A stretch of DNA of 58,878 nt from Larsenimonas salina (GTDB taxonomy: Bacteria; Pseudomonadota; Gammaproteobacteria; Pseudomonadales; Halomonadaceae), in contig NZ_JAMLJJ010000010.1 of assembly GCF_023736155.1 (NCBI RefSeq), positions 1-58,878 of the forward strand, written 5' to 3'. Positions 1 through 8,034 of this stretch are shown piece by piece. Numbering within the stretch: the first letter of the stretch is position 1; the number at the start of each line of letters is the position of its first letter. The translations under genes and the position numbers were made by a program. The notes beneath the pieces are model-generated. The model did no database searches. It worked only from the letters and a program-made list of their open reading frames with translations, and was not told the origin of the DNA.

Positions 1-121
1 AGATCACGCCGGCCTGGTCGGCCATGATGGCGCAAAAGGTCACGAAACCGATGACCAGTATCTTCGACGCGATGGTTACGGTGGGGTTGAGCCCCTTTAA
101 TAGGCCACTCTCGGATCGCAT
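1..121 (-). CDS. BCCT-family osmolyte transporter, N-terminal fragment
   Basis: The reverse strand reads 40 codons from an ATG at 121 and runs off the left edge. The start is preceded by a GAGAG ribosome binding site. The peptide has the LKGLNPTVTIASK motif just before a first hydrophobic helix (about residues 18-40), which is characteristic of betaine/choline/carnitine transporters. These are Na+- or H+-coupled inner-membrane carriers for quaternary ammonium compounds. It is divergent from the Rieske oxygenase cluster, across a region carrying paired dyad sites, so it probably imports that cluster's substrate. Most of the gene is missing, so the substrate cannot be read. Family call fairly sure; role inferred. 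Confidence 0.72.
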   Translation of the reverse strand, partial: MRSESGLLKGLNPTVTIASKILVIGFVTFCAIMADQAGVI

Positions 122-227
122 GGCGTCACTCTCGGTTGTTATTGCTCATGTCGGCGTCGGGGAGACGGGGCGCGGCGGCCCGCTGCGCAGACTGAGGGGA
201 GCGAGAGTGGCGAACAACGCATTTTTT

Positions 228-255
228 ATCATCTATAGATGATGTTTTGTCATCT
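228..255. promoter_or_regulatory. Operator-like site 1: overlapping palindromes, LysR-type T-N11-A box
   Basis: A perfect 16-bp palindrome ATCATCTATAGATGAT (228-243) overlaps an interrupted dyad AGATGA-N7-TCATCT (237-255). The core TGATGTTTTGTCA fits the T-N11-A pattern of LysR-type binding sites. It sits in the 358-bp gene-free region between the divergent BCCT gene (start 121) and the Rieske oxygenase (start 480). The same GATGA...TTTTGTCATC arrangement recurs exactly 100 bp downstream. Sequence symmetry is seen directly; the binding protein (perhaps the LysR at 7039-7998) is inferred. Confidence 0.5.
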
Positions 256-337
256 TATAGGGGGTCGATAATGCGATGTTTTTCCGAGAAGAATTCGACA
301 ATAACTGAAAATAATCATTTTATCCATTCGTCTAATA

Positions 338-354
338 GATGACTTTTTGTCATC
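338..354. promoter_or_regulatory. Operator-like site 2: GATGAC-N5-GTCATC dyad
   Basis: A perfect 6+6 inverted repeat with an all-T spacer, GATGACTTTTTGTCATC. It again fits T-N11-A (TGACTTTTTGTCA) and shares the TTTTGTCATC half with site 1, exactly 100 bp away centre to centre. It lies about 125 bp before the Rieske start codon. A repeated dyad in a divergent control region is typical for a regulator acting on both genes. The rest of 122-479 is AT-richer than the flanking genes and shows no other clear element. Confidence 0.5.
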
Positions 355-479
355 AAAAGATGTGGAAACATCGATTGTCGCATTCTTGGCGTAGCCCCCA
401 GACTCGCCCTCCACCAGCCGGATCCCCGGCTAGGGCCAAAACAAAACATCAACGCCCGCTTACCGTGAGGACGCCAACC

Positions 480-1670
480 ATGACCGACCTGACTCAAGCC
501 CTGATCCCCGCTCAGCAGCTCGACGAGGTGCTCGCCCCGATCGACCAAGCCACCGGCATGCCGAACGCTGCCTATACCAGCGAGGCCTTCTTCCACGAAG
601 AGCGCGATCGTGTGATGGCCAGCACCTGGGCCTGCGTCGGCTTCGCCAGCGATCTGGCCAAGAACGGCTATGTCAAACCGGTCGACTTCATGGGTCTGCC
701 GCTGCTGATGATGCGTAACAAGGATGGCGAGACCCAGGTCTTCCATAACGTCTGCAGTCATCGAGGCATGCAGCTGGTCGCCGAGGAGGGCGAGGTGCAG
801 GGCGTGATCCGCTGCCCTTACCACTCCTGGACCTATGACCTCAACGGCAATCTGCGTGGCACGCCGCATATCGGCGGCGTCGGCCAGCACAAGGTCGACG
901 GCTTCCAGTGCGAAAAGCACGGCCTCAAGCCGATTCGTAGCGCGGTATGGATGGACATGGTGTTCATCAACCTCGATGGCCAGGCCCCCGAGTTCGCCGA
1001 GCACGTGGCCCCGCTGGAGAACCGCTGGCGCGACTTCATCGGCGCCGACGGCTTTGACCTGCTGCGTCGCGTCAATATGGGCGGCAACCTCGACATCACC
1101 GTCAATTCCAACTGGAAACTGGCGGTGGAGAACTACTGCGAGAGCTATCACCTGCCTTGGGTCCACCCGAGCCTGAACACCTACTCACGCCTCGAGGACC
1201 ACTACAACATCCAGTTCGGCGAGCATTTCTCCGGGCAGGGTAGCCTGGCCTACCGCCTCTCCGACGTGGCCGGCACCCGGCTGCCCAGGTTCCCTTCATG
1301 GCCGCAGGACAAGATGGAGCACGCCGAGTACGTCTCGTTCTTCCCCAACGTGCTGCTTGGCATTCAGGTGGACCATGCCTTCGCCATGATGCTCGAACCG
1401 GTATCCGCCGGACAGACCATCGAGCATCTGCGCGTCTACTACGTCGGCGATGAGGCGACGCGGGACGCCTATGCGGCCTGCCGGACCTCGACCCTGGAGT
1501 CCTGGCGGGTGGTGTTCGGCGAGGATATCGCCGCCGTCGAGGGCATGCAGCGTGGCCGCCAGTCGCCGGGCTTCCAGGGCGGCGTCTTCTCGCCGGTGCT
1601 GGACCACCCGACCCATTTCTTCCACCAGTGGGTCGCCCGTCGTGTGCGCGGCGACGCCGAGGCCGCCTGA
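480..1670 (+). CDS. Rieske-type aromatic/betaine ring-hydroxylating oxygenase, alpha subunit
   Basis: Oxygenase component, 396 aa from the ATG at 480; an in-frame extension upstream to 339 lacks family character. The Rieske [2Fe-2S] ligands are C92-x-H94 and C112-x2-H115 (CPYH). The mononuclear Fe(II) centre is in ENYCESYHLPWVH, with H224 and H229 preceded by acidic E217/E221. Family members (GbcA, CntA, stachydrine demethylase, aromatic dioxygenases) insert O2 or N-demethylate using electrons from a separate reductase. The neighbour at 3184-4578, a rubredoxin-reductase fusion, is the obvious electron donor. Transporter and amine-oxidase neighbours point to a quaternary ammonium or N-methyl heterocycle rather than benzoate-like substrates. 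Fold sure, substrate unknown. Confidence 0.88.
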   Translation: MTDLTQALIPAQQLDEVLAPIDQATGMPNAAYTSEAFFHEERDRVMASTWACVGFASDLAKNGYVKPVDFMGLPLLMMRNKDGETQVFHNVCSHRGMQLVAEEGEVQGVIRCPYHSWTYDLNGNLRGTPHIGGVGQHKVDGFQCEKHGLKPIRSAVWMDMVFINLDGQAPEFAEHVAPLENRWRDFIGADGFDLLRRVNMGGNLDITVNSNWKLAVENYCESYHLPWVHPSLNTYSRLEDHYNIQFGEHFSGQGSLAYRLSDVAGTRLPRFPSWPQDKMEHAEYVSFFPNVLLGIQVDHAFAMMLEPVSAGQTIEHLRVYYVGDEATRDAYAACRTSTLESWRVVFGEDIAAVEGMQRGRQSPGFQGGVFSPVLDHPTHFFHQWVARRVRGDAEAA

Positions 1671-1730
1671 GGCTCGCGTCCTCAACGATAAGGCTTTAGT
1701 CCGACCACGATGTTTCCGGAGTCATCCCTG

Positions 1731-3173
1731 ATGAGCACGCTCGACCGCTACTACAACTATATCGATGGCGCCTGGAAGGGCGCTGATCACTGGCTGGTGG
1801 TGTCCGATCCGGCCACCGATGAACCCTACGCCGAGATCGCCGAGGCCGGTATCGAGGACGCCGATGCCGCCATGGCCGCGGCCCGACGCTGCGTGGATGA
1901 TGGGTCGCTGAGCGCGGTGCGCCCGGCCCAGCGCGTGACCTGGCTGCTGGCCATCGCCGAGGAGATCAAGGCGCTGACCGATGCTGCCGCCCTGGTGCTG
2001 TGCCGCGAGAACGGCAAGTCGTTGGAGGTGGCCCGCGGCGAGTTCGAAGAGGCCGCGCGGTACTTCGAGTACTACGCAGGCATGGCCGACAAGATCGAAG
2101 GCACCTCGATCCCGTTGGGCGACGACTACGTCGACTTCACCAGCTACGAACCGATGGGCGTCTCGGTACAGATCGTGCCCTGGAACTTCCCGCCATCGAT
2201 CTGTGCTCGCTCGCTGGCCCCGGCCCTGGCCGCCGGCAATGCCGTGGTGATCAAGTCGCCGGAGATCTCGCCGCTGGCGATGACTTTCCTGATGACCGCC
2301 TGCGAACGCGCTGGCCTGCCGAAGGGCGCCGTCAACCTGCTGTGCGGCAAGGGCTCGGTGATCGGCTCCCATCTGGTCAAGCATCGCGATGCCAATCAGA
2401 TCGTCTTCACCGGCTCGGTACCGACCGGTCAGCGTATCCTGCGCGATGCCGCCGAGCGTGCCACGCCGAGCGTGATGGAGCTGGGGGGCAAGTCTGCGGC
2501 CATCGTCCATGCCGATGCCGACATCGAGCAGGTCATCGACAGCGTCAAGGCGGGTATCTTCTTCAACGCCGGCCAGGTCTGCTCGGCCATGTCGCGGTTG
2601 CTGGTACACCGTTCGCGCTACGACGAAGTCGTTGCTCGTGCCCGAGAGATGGCGGAAGGGCTGTCCATCGGTCCCGGCGTCGATAATCCGGAGTTGACGC
2701 CGCTGGTCTCCCGGTCGCAGCTGGAACAGGTCGAGGCCATGTGCCACCGGGCCATTGAGGCCGGGGCGACCTGCGTGACCGGCGGCGAACGAGTGTCCGG
2801 CTCCAGTGGTTACTTCATGCAGCCGACGCTGTTCGCCGACGTCGCCGTGGACAGCGAGATCTTCCAGGAGGAGGTCTTTGGTCCGGTGCTGGTGATCCAT
2901 CCGTTCGACAGTGAAGACGAAGCCGTCGAGCTGGCCAATGGCACCGAGTTCGGCCTGGTGGCCGGCGTTTTCGACACTCGCCTCGACCGTGCACTGCGCA
3001 CCGCACGCCGCCTGCGTGGCGGCCAGGTGTTCATCAATGAGTGGTTCGCCGGTGGCGTGGAAACGCCCTTCGGTGGCGTCGGCCTGTCCGGCTTTGGCCG
3101 TGAGAAGGGGCAGGAGGCGCTCTACAGCTACGTGCAGACCCGCAACATCGCCGTGCGCGTCAAGGGCGAGTGA
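1731..3173 (+). CDS. NAD(P)-dependent aldehyde dehydrogenase
   Basis: 480 aa. The ATG at 1731 is chosen because GGAG lies just upstream; an in-frame ATG at 1710 would add seven unconserved residues. It has the VPWNFP cofactor-loop motif, general base E250 in MELGGKS, catalytic C284 in GQVCSA, and the EEVFGPV motif near the C terminus, so it should be active. The family oxidises aldehydes to acids with NAD(P)+. It resembles betaine-/aminobutyraldehyde-type enzymes. In the cluster it would oxidise the semialdehyde made when the Rieske product opens or is deaminated. It lies 60 bp after the oxygenase and 10 bp before the next gene, hence co-transcribed. Confidence 0.88.
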   Translation: MSTLDRYYNYIDGAWKGADHWLVVSDPATDEPYAEIAEAGIEDADAAMAAARRCVDDGSLSAVRPAQRVTWLLAIAEEIKALTDAAALVLCRENGKSLEVARGEFEEAARYFEYYAGMADKIEGTSIPLGDDYVDFTSYEPMGVSVQIVPWNFPPSICARSLAPALAAGNAVVIKSPEISPLAMTFLMTACERAGLPKGAVNLLCGKGSVIGSHLVKHRDANQIVFTGSVPTGQRILRDAAERATPSVMELGGKSAAIVHADADIEQVIDSVKAGIFFNAGQVCSAMSRLLVHRSRYDEVVARAREMAEGLSIGPGVDNPELTPLVSRSQLEQVEAMCHRAIEAGATCVTGGERVSGSSGYFMQPTLFADVAVDSEIFQEEVFGPVLVIHPFDSEDEAVELANGTEFGLVAGVFDTRLDRALRTARRLRGGQVFINEWFAGGVETPFGGVGLSGFGREKGQEALYSYVQTRNIAVRVKGE

Positions 3174-3183
3174 GGAGTTTCCG

Positions 3184-4578
3184 ATGAAGAAGTGGCTGTG
3201 CATCATCTGCGGCCTCATCTACGACGAGGCCCAGGGCTGGCCGAGCGATGGCATCGCGCCGGGGACCCGTTGGGAAGACGTGCCAGATGATTGGCTGTGC
3301 CCTGACTGCGGCGTGGGCAAGGCGGATTTCGAGATGATCGAGATTACCGATGACGCCCCGGCGGCCGCACCGGCATCAACGCTGTTGGCGGACGCCGTGT
3401 CGGAACCGGCTCAGGCGACTCTGCCGGCCGGCCCGCTGGTGATCGTCGGCAGCGGCCATGCCGGCTATGGGCTGGCCGAAGCGGTGCGGGCCCGCGATGC
3501 CGAACACGAGATCCATGTGATCACCGCTGATGACGGCGGTCTTTACTCCAAGCCGGCATTGTCCAATGCCTTTGCCCTGGACAAGGATGTCGAAGCACTG
3601 CTCGACGAGTCGGCGCTGGCCATCGAGCGCCGCCTGAACATTCGGGTGCATGCCTACTGCCCGGTGAGCCGCATCGATGCCGAGGCCAAGCGGCTCGTCA
3701 CCCGGCTCGGCGAGCTGGACTACGGTCAGTTGGTGCTGGCCACCGGCGCTAGCCCGATCCGTATCCCGGTGGAGGGGGCATCCGAGGCACTGCTCTCGGT
3801 CAACGATCGCGGTGATTATGCCGTCATGCGTGAGCGTCTCGAGACTCTGGGCCGCAAGGCTCGGATCGTGATCATCGGTGACGGCCTGATTGGCTGTGAA
3901 TTTGCCAACGATCTGGCCCAAGCCGGTCACGGCGTCGAAGTGGTCGGGCTGGCGGAACGCCCGCTGCCACGGCTGCTGCCCGAGGCAGGAAGCGAAGTGC
4001 TGCGTGCGTCGCTCACCGGGCTCGGTGTGGGCTGGCACCTGGAGCGATCCGCGGCAAGCGTCACCGCTGAGGCTGACGGCTATCGGCTGACCCTGACCGA
4101 TGGCGAGGAGCTCGAGGCGGATCTGGTGATCAGCGCCGTTGGGCTTCTGCCCAATATCGAACTGGCCCAAGCGGCCGGTATCGACTGCGGACGTGGCATT
4201 CGCGTCGACGATCGGCTCGCCACTTCGCTGCCGGATGTCTTCGCCCTGGGCGATGCTATAGAGATCGATGGTCAGCTGCTGCCCTATCTCGCGCCGATCA
4301 ATGCCGGGTTACGTGCCCTGGCGGCTACGCTCACGGGCGAGCCGACGGCGGTCAGCTATCCGGTGATGCCGGTGATGGTCAAGACGCCGGCTGCCCCGGT
4401 CTGCGTGGTGGTGCCGCTCGGCGAAGTGCACTGGCAGGTCACGGAGACCAGCGATGGCATCGAGGCCGGTGCTTATGACGCCGGTGGTCGACTGCAGGGC
4501 TTCGCCTTGGTGGGGGAAGCGGCCATGGCGAGACGCAGCGAGTGGGTGAAGGCCTGCGGTCAGTCACAGGCGGCATGA
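3184..4578 (+). CDS. Rubredoxin fused to FAD-dependent NAD(P)H-rubredoxin reductase
   Basis: 464 aa with a GAGGAG ribosome binding site. Residues 1-50 are a rubredoxin domain with Fe ligands C6, C9, C39 and C42 (CIIC...CPDC). A linker rich in Ala and Pro leads to a two-dinucleotide-fold reductase with the FAD motif GSGHAG at 89-94 and the NAD motif GDGLIG at about 232-237. The usual arrangement is separate rubredoxin and reductase proteins (alkane hydroxylase systems); here both are in one chain. It would pass electrons from NAD(P)H through FAD and the Fe(Cys)4 centre to the Rieske oxygenase at 480. That pairing is unusual because most Rieske oxygenases use [2Fe-2S] reductases. It is 10 bp from the aldehyde dehydrogenase. 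Confidence 0.87.
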   Translation: MKKWLCIICGLIYDEAQGWPSDGIAPGTRWEDVPDDWLCPDCGVGKADFEMIEITDDAPAAAPASTLLADAVSEPAQATLPAGPLVIVGSGHAGYGLAEAVRARDAEHEIHVITADDGGLYSKPALSNAFALDKDVEALLDESALAIERRLNIRVHAYCPVSRIDAEAKRLVTRLGELDYGQLVLATGASPIRIPVEGASEALLSVNDRGDYAVMRERLETLGRKARIVIIGDGLIGCEFANDLAQAGHGVEVVGLAERPLPRLLPEAGSEVLRASLTGLGVGWHLERSAASVTAEADGYRLTLTDGEELEADLVISAVGLLPNIELAQAAGIDCGRGIRVDDRLATSLPDVFALGDAIEIDGQLLPYLAPINAGLRALAATLTGEPTAVSYPVMPVMVKTPAAPVCVVVPLGEVHWQVTETSDGIEAGAYDAGGRLQGFALVGEAAMARRSEWVKACGQSQAA

Positions 4579-4625
4579 ATCGGCCGAACACGCGGCGCCT
4601 TCCTGGCGTCGCCTACTTTCCCAAC

Positions 4626-4643
4626 CGCCGGGGGCACCCGGCG
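4626..4643 (+). other. Intra-operon hairpin
   Basis: A perfect 7-bp inverted repeat CGCCGGG-N4-CCCGGCG lies in the 99-bp gap between the reductase and the FAD oxidase. No T tract follows, so it is more likely an RNA stability or processing hairpin than a terminator. Function inferred only. Confidence 0.3.
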
Positions 4644-4677
4644 ATGACGTCGCGTTACGGCGCGGCAGAGGTCCAAA

Positions 4678-5997
4678 ATGTCACAAGCCACGATTCCCCG
4701 TGACGACAAGTGCAACGGCTGGTACCAGCAGCTGGAGGCGCCGGCGCCTGCCCGTCGGCTCAATACCGGCGAGCGAGCCGACTGGCTGGTGATCGGCGCC
4801 GGCTTCACCGGCTTGGCCGCAGCGCGGCGCGTCGCCGAGCTGCGCCCCGGTGAGCGGGTGGTGCTTCTGGAGGCCCTGCGGGTGGGGCAGGGCGCCTCGG
4901 GGCGCAATACCGGTTTCGTCATCGATCTGCCCCACAAGCGCGACCTCGAGGGTGACGACCTCGAACGCAAGCACAAGCTGCTGTCGCTCAACCGCGGCGC
5001 GGTAGATGATCTCGAGACCCTGGTGCGCTGTCACGACATCGAGTGCGGCTGGTCCCGGGCCGGCAAGTACCAGGGGGCAGTCGGCGAGCGGGGGCTCAAG
5101 TATCTCGACCACTATGAGTCCCTGCTGCGCGACTTCGACTACCCCTACCGGCGCCTGAACCGCGACGAGCTGACGCCGATCCTCGGTACCCGGCACTACG
5201 CCTCGGCCATCTATACCGCCAACACTGCCCTGATGCAGCCTGCCGCCCTGGTGCGGGGCCTGGGCGCGACGCTACCAGACAACGTTGAGCTCTATGAGCA
5301 TACGCCGGTGGTTAACTTGACTCATTCTGGCGGCCATTGGTGTGCGACAACACCGGAAGGCGAAGTGCGCGCCACCAACCTTCTGCTGGGCTCCAATATC
5401 TATTCCCAGGAGTTCGGTTTCCTCAGGCATCGCATGCTTCCGGTCATGACCTTCGCCAGCATGACGCGTGCGCTCAGCGACTCCGAGATGGCGCTGTTCG
5501 CCGCGGCCCCGCATCACTTCGGCCTGACCCCCGCCGACCATGCCGGCACCACGGTGCGCCTGACCCCAGATAGGCGGTTGATCGTGCGCAACCAGTACCG
5601 CTTCGTGCCGCGTTATCACGACGACCTGTCCGAACGCACCCGCATTCGCCAGGGACATCGCGAGTCCTTCGAGGCTCGTTACCCGACACTGGCTCATGTG
5701 CCGTTCGAGGCTACCTGGGGCGGGGCCTGCGGGTTGTCGCGCAACTACACGGCCTTCTTCGGCAAGGTCGGCGACAACGCCTGGATGTCCGGCGTCCATC
5801 AGAGCGTCGGTGCGGCACGGGGCACCATCTCCGGCAAGCTGCTGGCGGAATTGGCCACCGGCCAGGACTCCAGTCAGCTCGCCGACATGCTGGCGGTCTC
5901 CGGCACGCCGGCGCTCAATCCTCCGGAGCCCTTTTTGAGCCTCGGCGTGAAGACACGGATGAAGCAGGCGGCCTGGGCGAGTCGCAGCGAACTCTAG
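4678..5997 (+). CDS. FAD-dependent amine oxidoreductase (DAO/PuuB-like)
   Basis: 439 aa; the ATG at 4678 is preceded by AGAGG. The dinucleotide-binding GAGFTG at residues 40-45 opens a D-amino-acid-oxidase/gamma-glutamylputrescine-oxidase fold. The C-terminal part has a W-G-G...GxxHQSVG region where this family binds flavin and substrate. Members oxidise C-N bonds of N-methyl or primary amines, giving an aldehyde, amine or formaldehyde plus reduced flavin. In the cluster it could remove an N-methyl group or oxidise the amine side chain after the Rieske step, making formaldehyde that the GFA-like gene downstream might relate to. Substrate not readable from sequence. Confidence 0.8.
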   Translation: MSQATIPRDDKCNGWYQQLEAPAPARRLNTGERADWLVIGAGFTGLAAARRVAELRPGERVVLLEALRVGQGASGRNTGFVIDLPHKRDLEGDDLERKHKLLSLNRGAVDDLETLVRCHDIECGWSRAGKYQGAVGERGLKYLDHYESLLRDFDYPYRRLNRDELTPILGTRHYASAIYTANTALMQPAALVRGLGATLPDNVELYEHTPVVNLTHSGGHWCATTPEGEVRATNLLLGSNIYSQEFGFLRHRMLPVMTFASMTRALSDSEMALFAAAPHHFGLTPADHAGTTVRLTPDRRLIVRNQYRFVPRYHDDLSERTRIRQGHRESFEARYPTLAHVPFEATWGGACGLSRNYTAFFGKVGDNAWMSGVHQSVGAARGTISGKLLAELATGQDSSQLADMLAVSGTPALNPPEPFLSLGVKTRMKQAAWASRSEL

Positions 5998-6112
5998 GCT
6001 CTAGGGAGGACACGCTGGTGTATTGTTACGTTCGGATGGCACCCCGCCTTCCATCGCTCGCGACATGAATCAGCACCTCCTCACGCATTCTATTTCTGAC
6101 CAGGAAGCTACT

Positions 6113-6475
6113 GTGAGCGATACCCCTATCCGCGCCATCAAGTTCGACCACCGTTACACGTCCTTTCGCCACCGCGGAGGTCCGCCCGGGCATGCCGAGA
6201 TCGGCCGTACCGTGGACACCGCTCTGAGCGAGACAATGGGCGCCGGTTTCGCCCGCTGGGAGGGTGCCGAAGTGGCCTGGACGGTGCTTTACGACGAGGT
6301 GGTCTTCGTCATCGAGGGCGAGCTCGAGGTCACCGCCGCCGGCGAGACTCATCGCATTGCACCCGGGCAGATGCTGTGGATTCCCGAAGGCACCGAACTG
6401 GTCTACGGAGGCCATGCACTGTTCGGATACGCCCTCTATCCGGGCAATTGGAAGGCGCTGCACGGAATGGAGTAA
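6113..6475 (+). CDS. Small cupin-domain protein (EutQ-like)
   Basis: 120 aa from a GTG at 6113, chosen because AGGAAG lies 7 bp upstream; an ATG at 6065 in the same frame is possible. It is a single beta-barrel cupin with VFVIEGELEVTAAGE and an APGQMLWIPEGTELVYGG second motif. The classical His ligands of motif 1 are not evident, as in EutQ-type cupins. Possible roles are a small catabolic enzyme acting on a cyclic or ring-opened intermediate, or a ligand-binding protein. It follows the FAD oxidase by 115 bp on the same strand. Family call good, function unknown. Confidence 0.7.
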   Translation: MSDTPIRAIKFDHRYTSFRHRGGPPGHAEIGRTVDTALSETMGAGFARWEGAEVAWTVLYDEVVFVIEGELEVTAAGETHRIAPGQMLWIPEGTELVYGGHALFGYALYPGNWKALHGME

Positions 6476-6528
6476 ACCCGCCACCGACGGCGGCACCTGG
6501 GATAAGGCCTCTCGACAAGGGCGCCAGA

Positions 6529-6873
6529 ATGCATTTCAAAGGTTCGCGCCACTGCGGCGCTATTCGTCTCGACGTTGAGGGAGACCTCGTCGAGGCAATG
6601 GAATGTGACTGCTCCATCTGCCGAATGGCGGGCTTTCTGCATTGGATCGTGGACGAGAGGCAAGTCGCCATTCACGCCCGGCTCGATAGTCTCGCAACTT
6701 ATCGATGGGGAAGTGGTGAGGCTCGGCACTATTTCTGCCGCTTCTGCGGTATCGCACCGCTGCGCCGTCCCCGCCAGGCCCCGGAACGCTACTGCGTGAA
6801 TGTACGTTGTTTCGAGGATGCCCGTACCGAGACCTTGATCATCACCCCCTACCCGGGGCGGAACCTGATGTAG
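6529..6873 (+). CDS. GFA-family (CENP-V/GFA) zinc protein
   Basis: 114 aa, ATG at 6529 with AAGG upstream. It shows the GFA pattern: ECDCSIC (C26, C28, C31), FCRFCGIAPLRRPR and YCVNVRC. GFA proteins bind structural or catalytic zinc; the founding member was described as glutathione-dependent formaldehyde-activating. Here the first cysteine of the usual C-H-C-G motif is Arg (SRHCG), so one zinc ligand is absent. The position behind a demethylase-like FAD oxidase makes a formaldehyde or thiohemiacetal role plausible, but many GFA proteins have no proven function. The last gene of the cluster; about 165 bp of non-coding DNA follows. Confidence 0.72.
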   Translation: MHFKGSRHCGAIRLDVEGDLVEAMECDCSICRMAGFLHWIVDERQVAIHARLDSLATYRWGSGEARHYFCRFCGIAPLRRPRQAPERYCVNVRCFEDARTETLIITPYPGRNLM

Positions 6874-7038
6874 GAGCCCGTTATGCTATGACTGAGGATA
6901 AGGTAGCGAAATGCGAGAGAGGGCCCTAGGGGCCATCACAGGTAACGGCCCCGGTGATCGATACTTTTTGCCTTGATAACGGCGATAGAGAACAGCGTGG
7001 AAGCCGTCTCCTATAGCTCAAGTCTATTATTACTACCA

Positions 7039-7998
7039 CTACTCAAAACGGAAATTCTCCTCCCGCAACCAGGGAGCATACTCTGAAAGCTCCTGAAAAG
7101 CCTCATCCCTAAGGATGCTCTTGGCGATGGAGGCAATCTCCTCTGGCAGTTTTCCCAGCTCGCCCGTGCGGCACATGATGACCAGTTGGCGATATACTGC
7201 TGGGCCCGGAAGCGGCTCACATTTCACACGGGCGAGGTGGCTCTTGGCCTGCAACAGACACAAGGGAGTCGTCATGGTCCAGCCCAGACCCGAGGCCACC
7301 ATCGAAAGGACCGCATCGGCGGTATCAAACTCGAGTCCAGGCCCCGGCTGCAGCCGCAGCCACTTCAGGTAATTCTCCGCCTCGGTGCCGCTGGGCGTGC
7401 GCCCGGAATAGCGAATAAAGGCCAGCGACTGAACTAGGGTTTTTAGCTCCTTGTATTCCGCATTGAAGCTCTTCGGTAAGGCCAGGACGTAGGCTTCCTG
7501 AAGCAACGGAAACTGGGATACTCCGGGGATTGGTGCTGGTGGCGGCATGGTGATGGCGAGATCGAGGTCCCGGTTCCGGATTCCCTCCCACATGATCGGC
7601 GATACGCCTGAAATCACGCTAAGGTTCTCGGCACGATCCGCGATGTTCTTGATCAGCGAAGGCCCGCCCGTCGATGCGAAGGAGTCTACCAACCCGCAGC
7701 GCAGCAGAGGCAAGCGCTTGGTGCTGCCGGTACACAGCTGGTTTCTCAGCGCTGTCATCTCTGACAACCAGCAACTGGCGCTGTTGTAGACGGCGTTGCC
7801 GGCGACCGTGACGTGCATGGGTCTCATGCTCCGGTCGAGCAGCGTCACCCCGAGCTCGGTCTCGAGCATCTTCACCGCCTGGGAAATGGCGGACTGGGTC
7901 ATCGCCAACTTCTTGGCCGCATCCGACATGCTGCGGGTGTCGACGACGGCAACGAAGATCGCCAAGGCTTTGGCATCGAATGGCAGTTGGTAGCGCAT
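7039..7998 (-). CDS. LysR-family transcriptional regulator
   Basis: 319 aa from the ATG at 7998. The N-terminal winged helix-turn-helix (about 10-70) includes SMSDAAKKLAMTQSAISQ, with a periplasmic-binding-like effector domain after it. It is convergent with the catabolic cluster and is the nearest candidate to bind the T-N11-A dyads at 228-255 and 338-354. The left end of an IS30 element lies only 10 bp upstream of the ATG, so the native promoter and ribosome binding site have been displaced. An in-frame TTG at 8019 is inside the element's inverted repeat. Expression may rely on read-through from the transposase gene, which points the same way. Confidence 0.82.
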   Translation of the reverse strand: MRYQLPFDAKALAIFVAVVDTRSMSDAAKKLAMTQSAISQAVKMLETELGVTLLDRSMRPMHVTVAGNAVYNSASCWLSEMTALRNQLCTGSTKRLPLLRCGLVDSFASTGGPSLIKNIADRAENLSVISGVSPIMWEGIRNRDLDLAITMPPPAPIPGVSQFPLLQEAYVLALPKSFNAEYKELKTLVQSLAFIRYSGRTPSGTEAENYLKWLRLQPGPGLEFDTADAVLSMVASGLGWTMTTPLCLLQAKSHLARVKCEPLPGPAVYRQLVIMCRTGELGKLPEEIASIAKSILRDEAFQELSEYAPWLREENFRFE

Positions 7999-8008
7999 GG
8001 TTGCGGCC

Positions 8009-8033
8009 GGCGGTCTCAAGTTCTAAGTGCAAC
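8009..8033. repeat. IS30 left terminal inverted repeat
   Basis: Begins GGCGGTCTCAA and ends AAGTGCAAC; pairs with 9082-9106. It lies 10 bp upstream of the ATG of the LysR gene. Confidence 0.8.
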
Positions 8034-8034
8034 G

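Noticed and set aside
26-242. Plus-strand frame at the left edge
   Set aside because: It is antisense to the start of the BCCT gene and runs into the regulatory region; no coding features.
122-480. CRISPR-like repeats in the intergenic region
   Set aside because: Only two dyads 100 bp apart, no regular repeat-spacer array and no cas genes anywhere in the window.
1722-3218. 498-codon open frame antisense to the aldehyde dehydrogenase
   Set aside because: Long antisense frames are expected in GC-rich genes with strong third-position bias; no start signal, no recognisable domain, and the sense strand has a complete catalytic enzyme.
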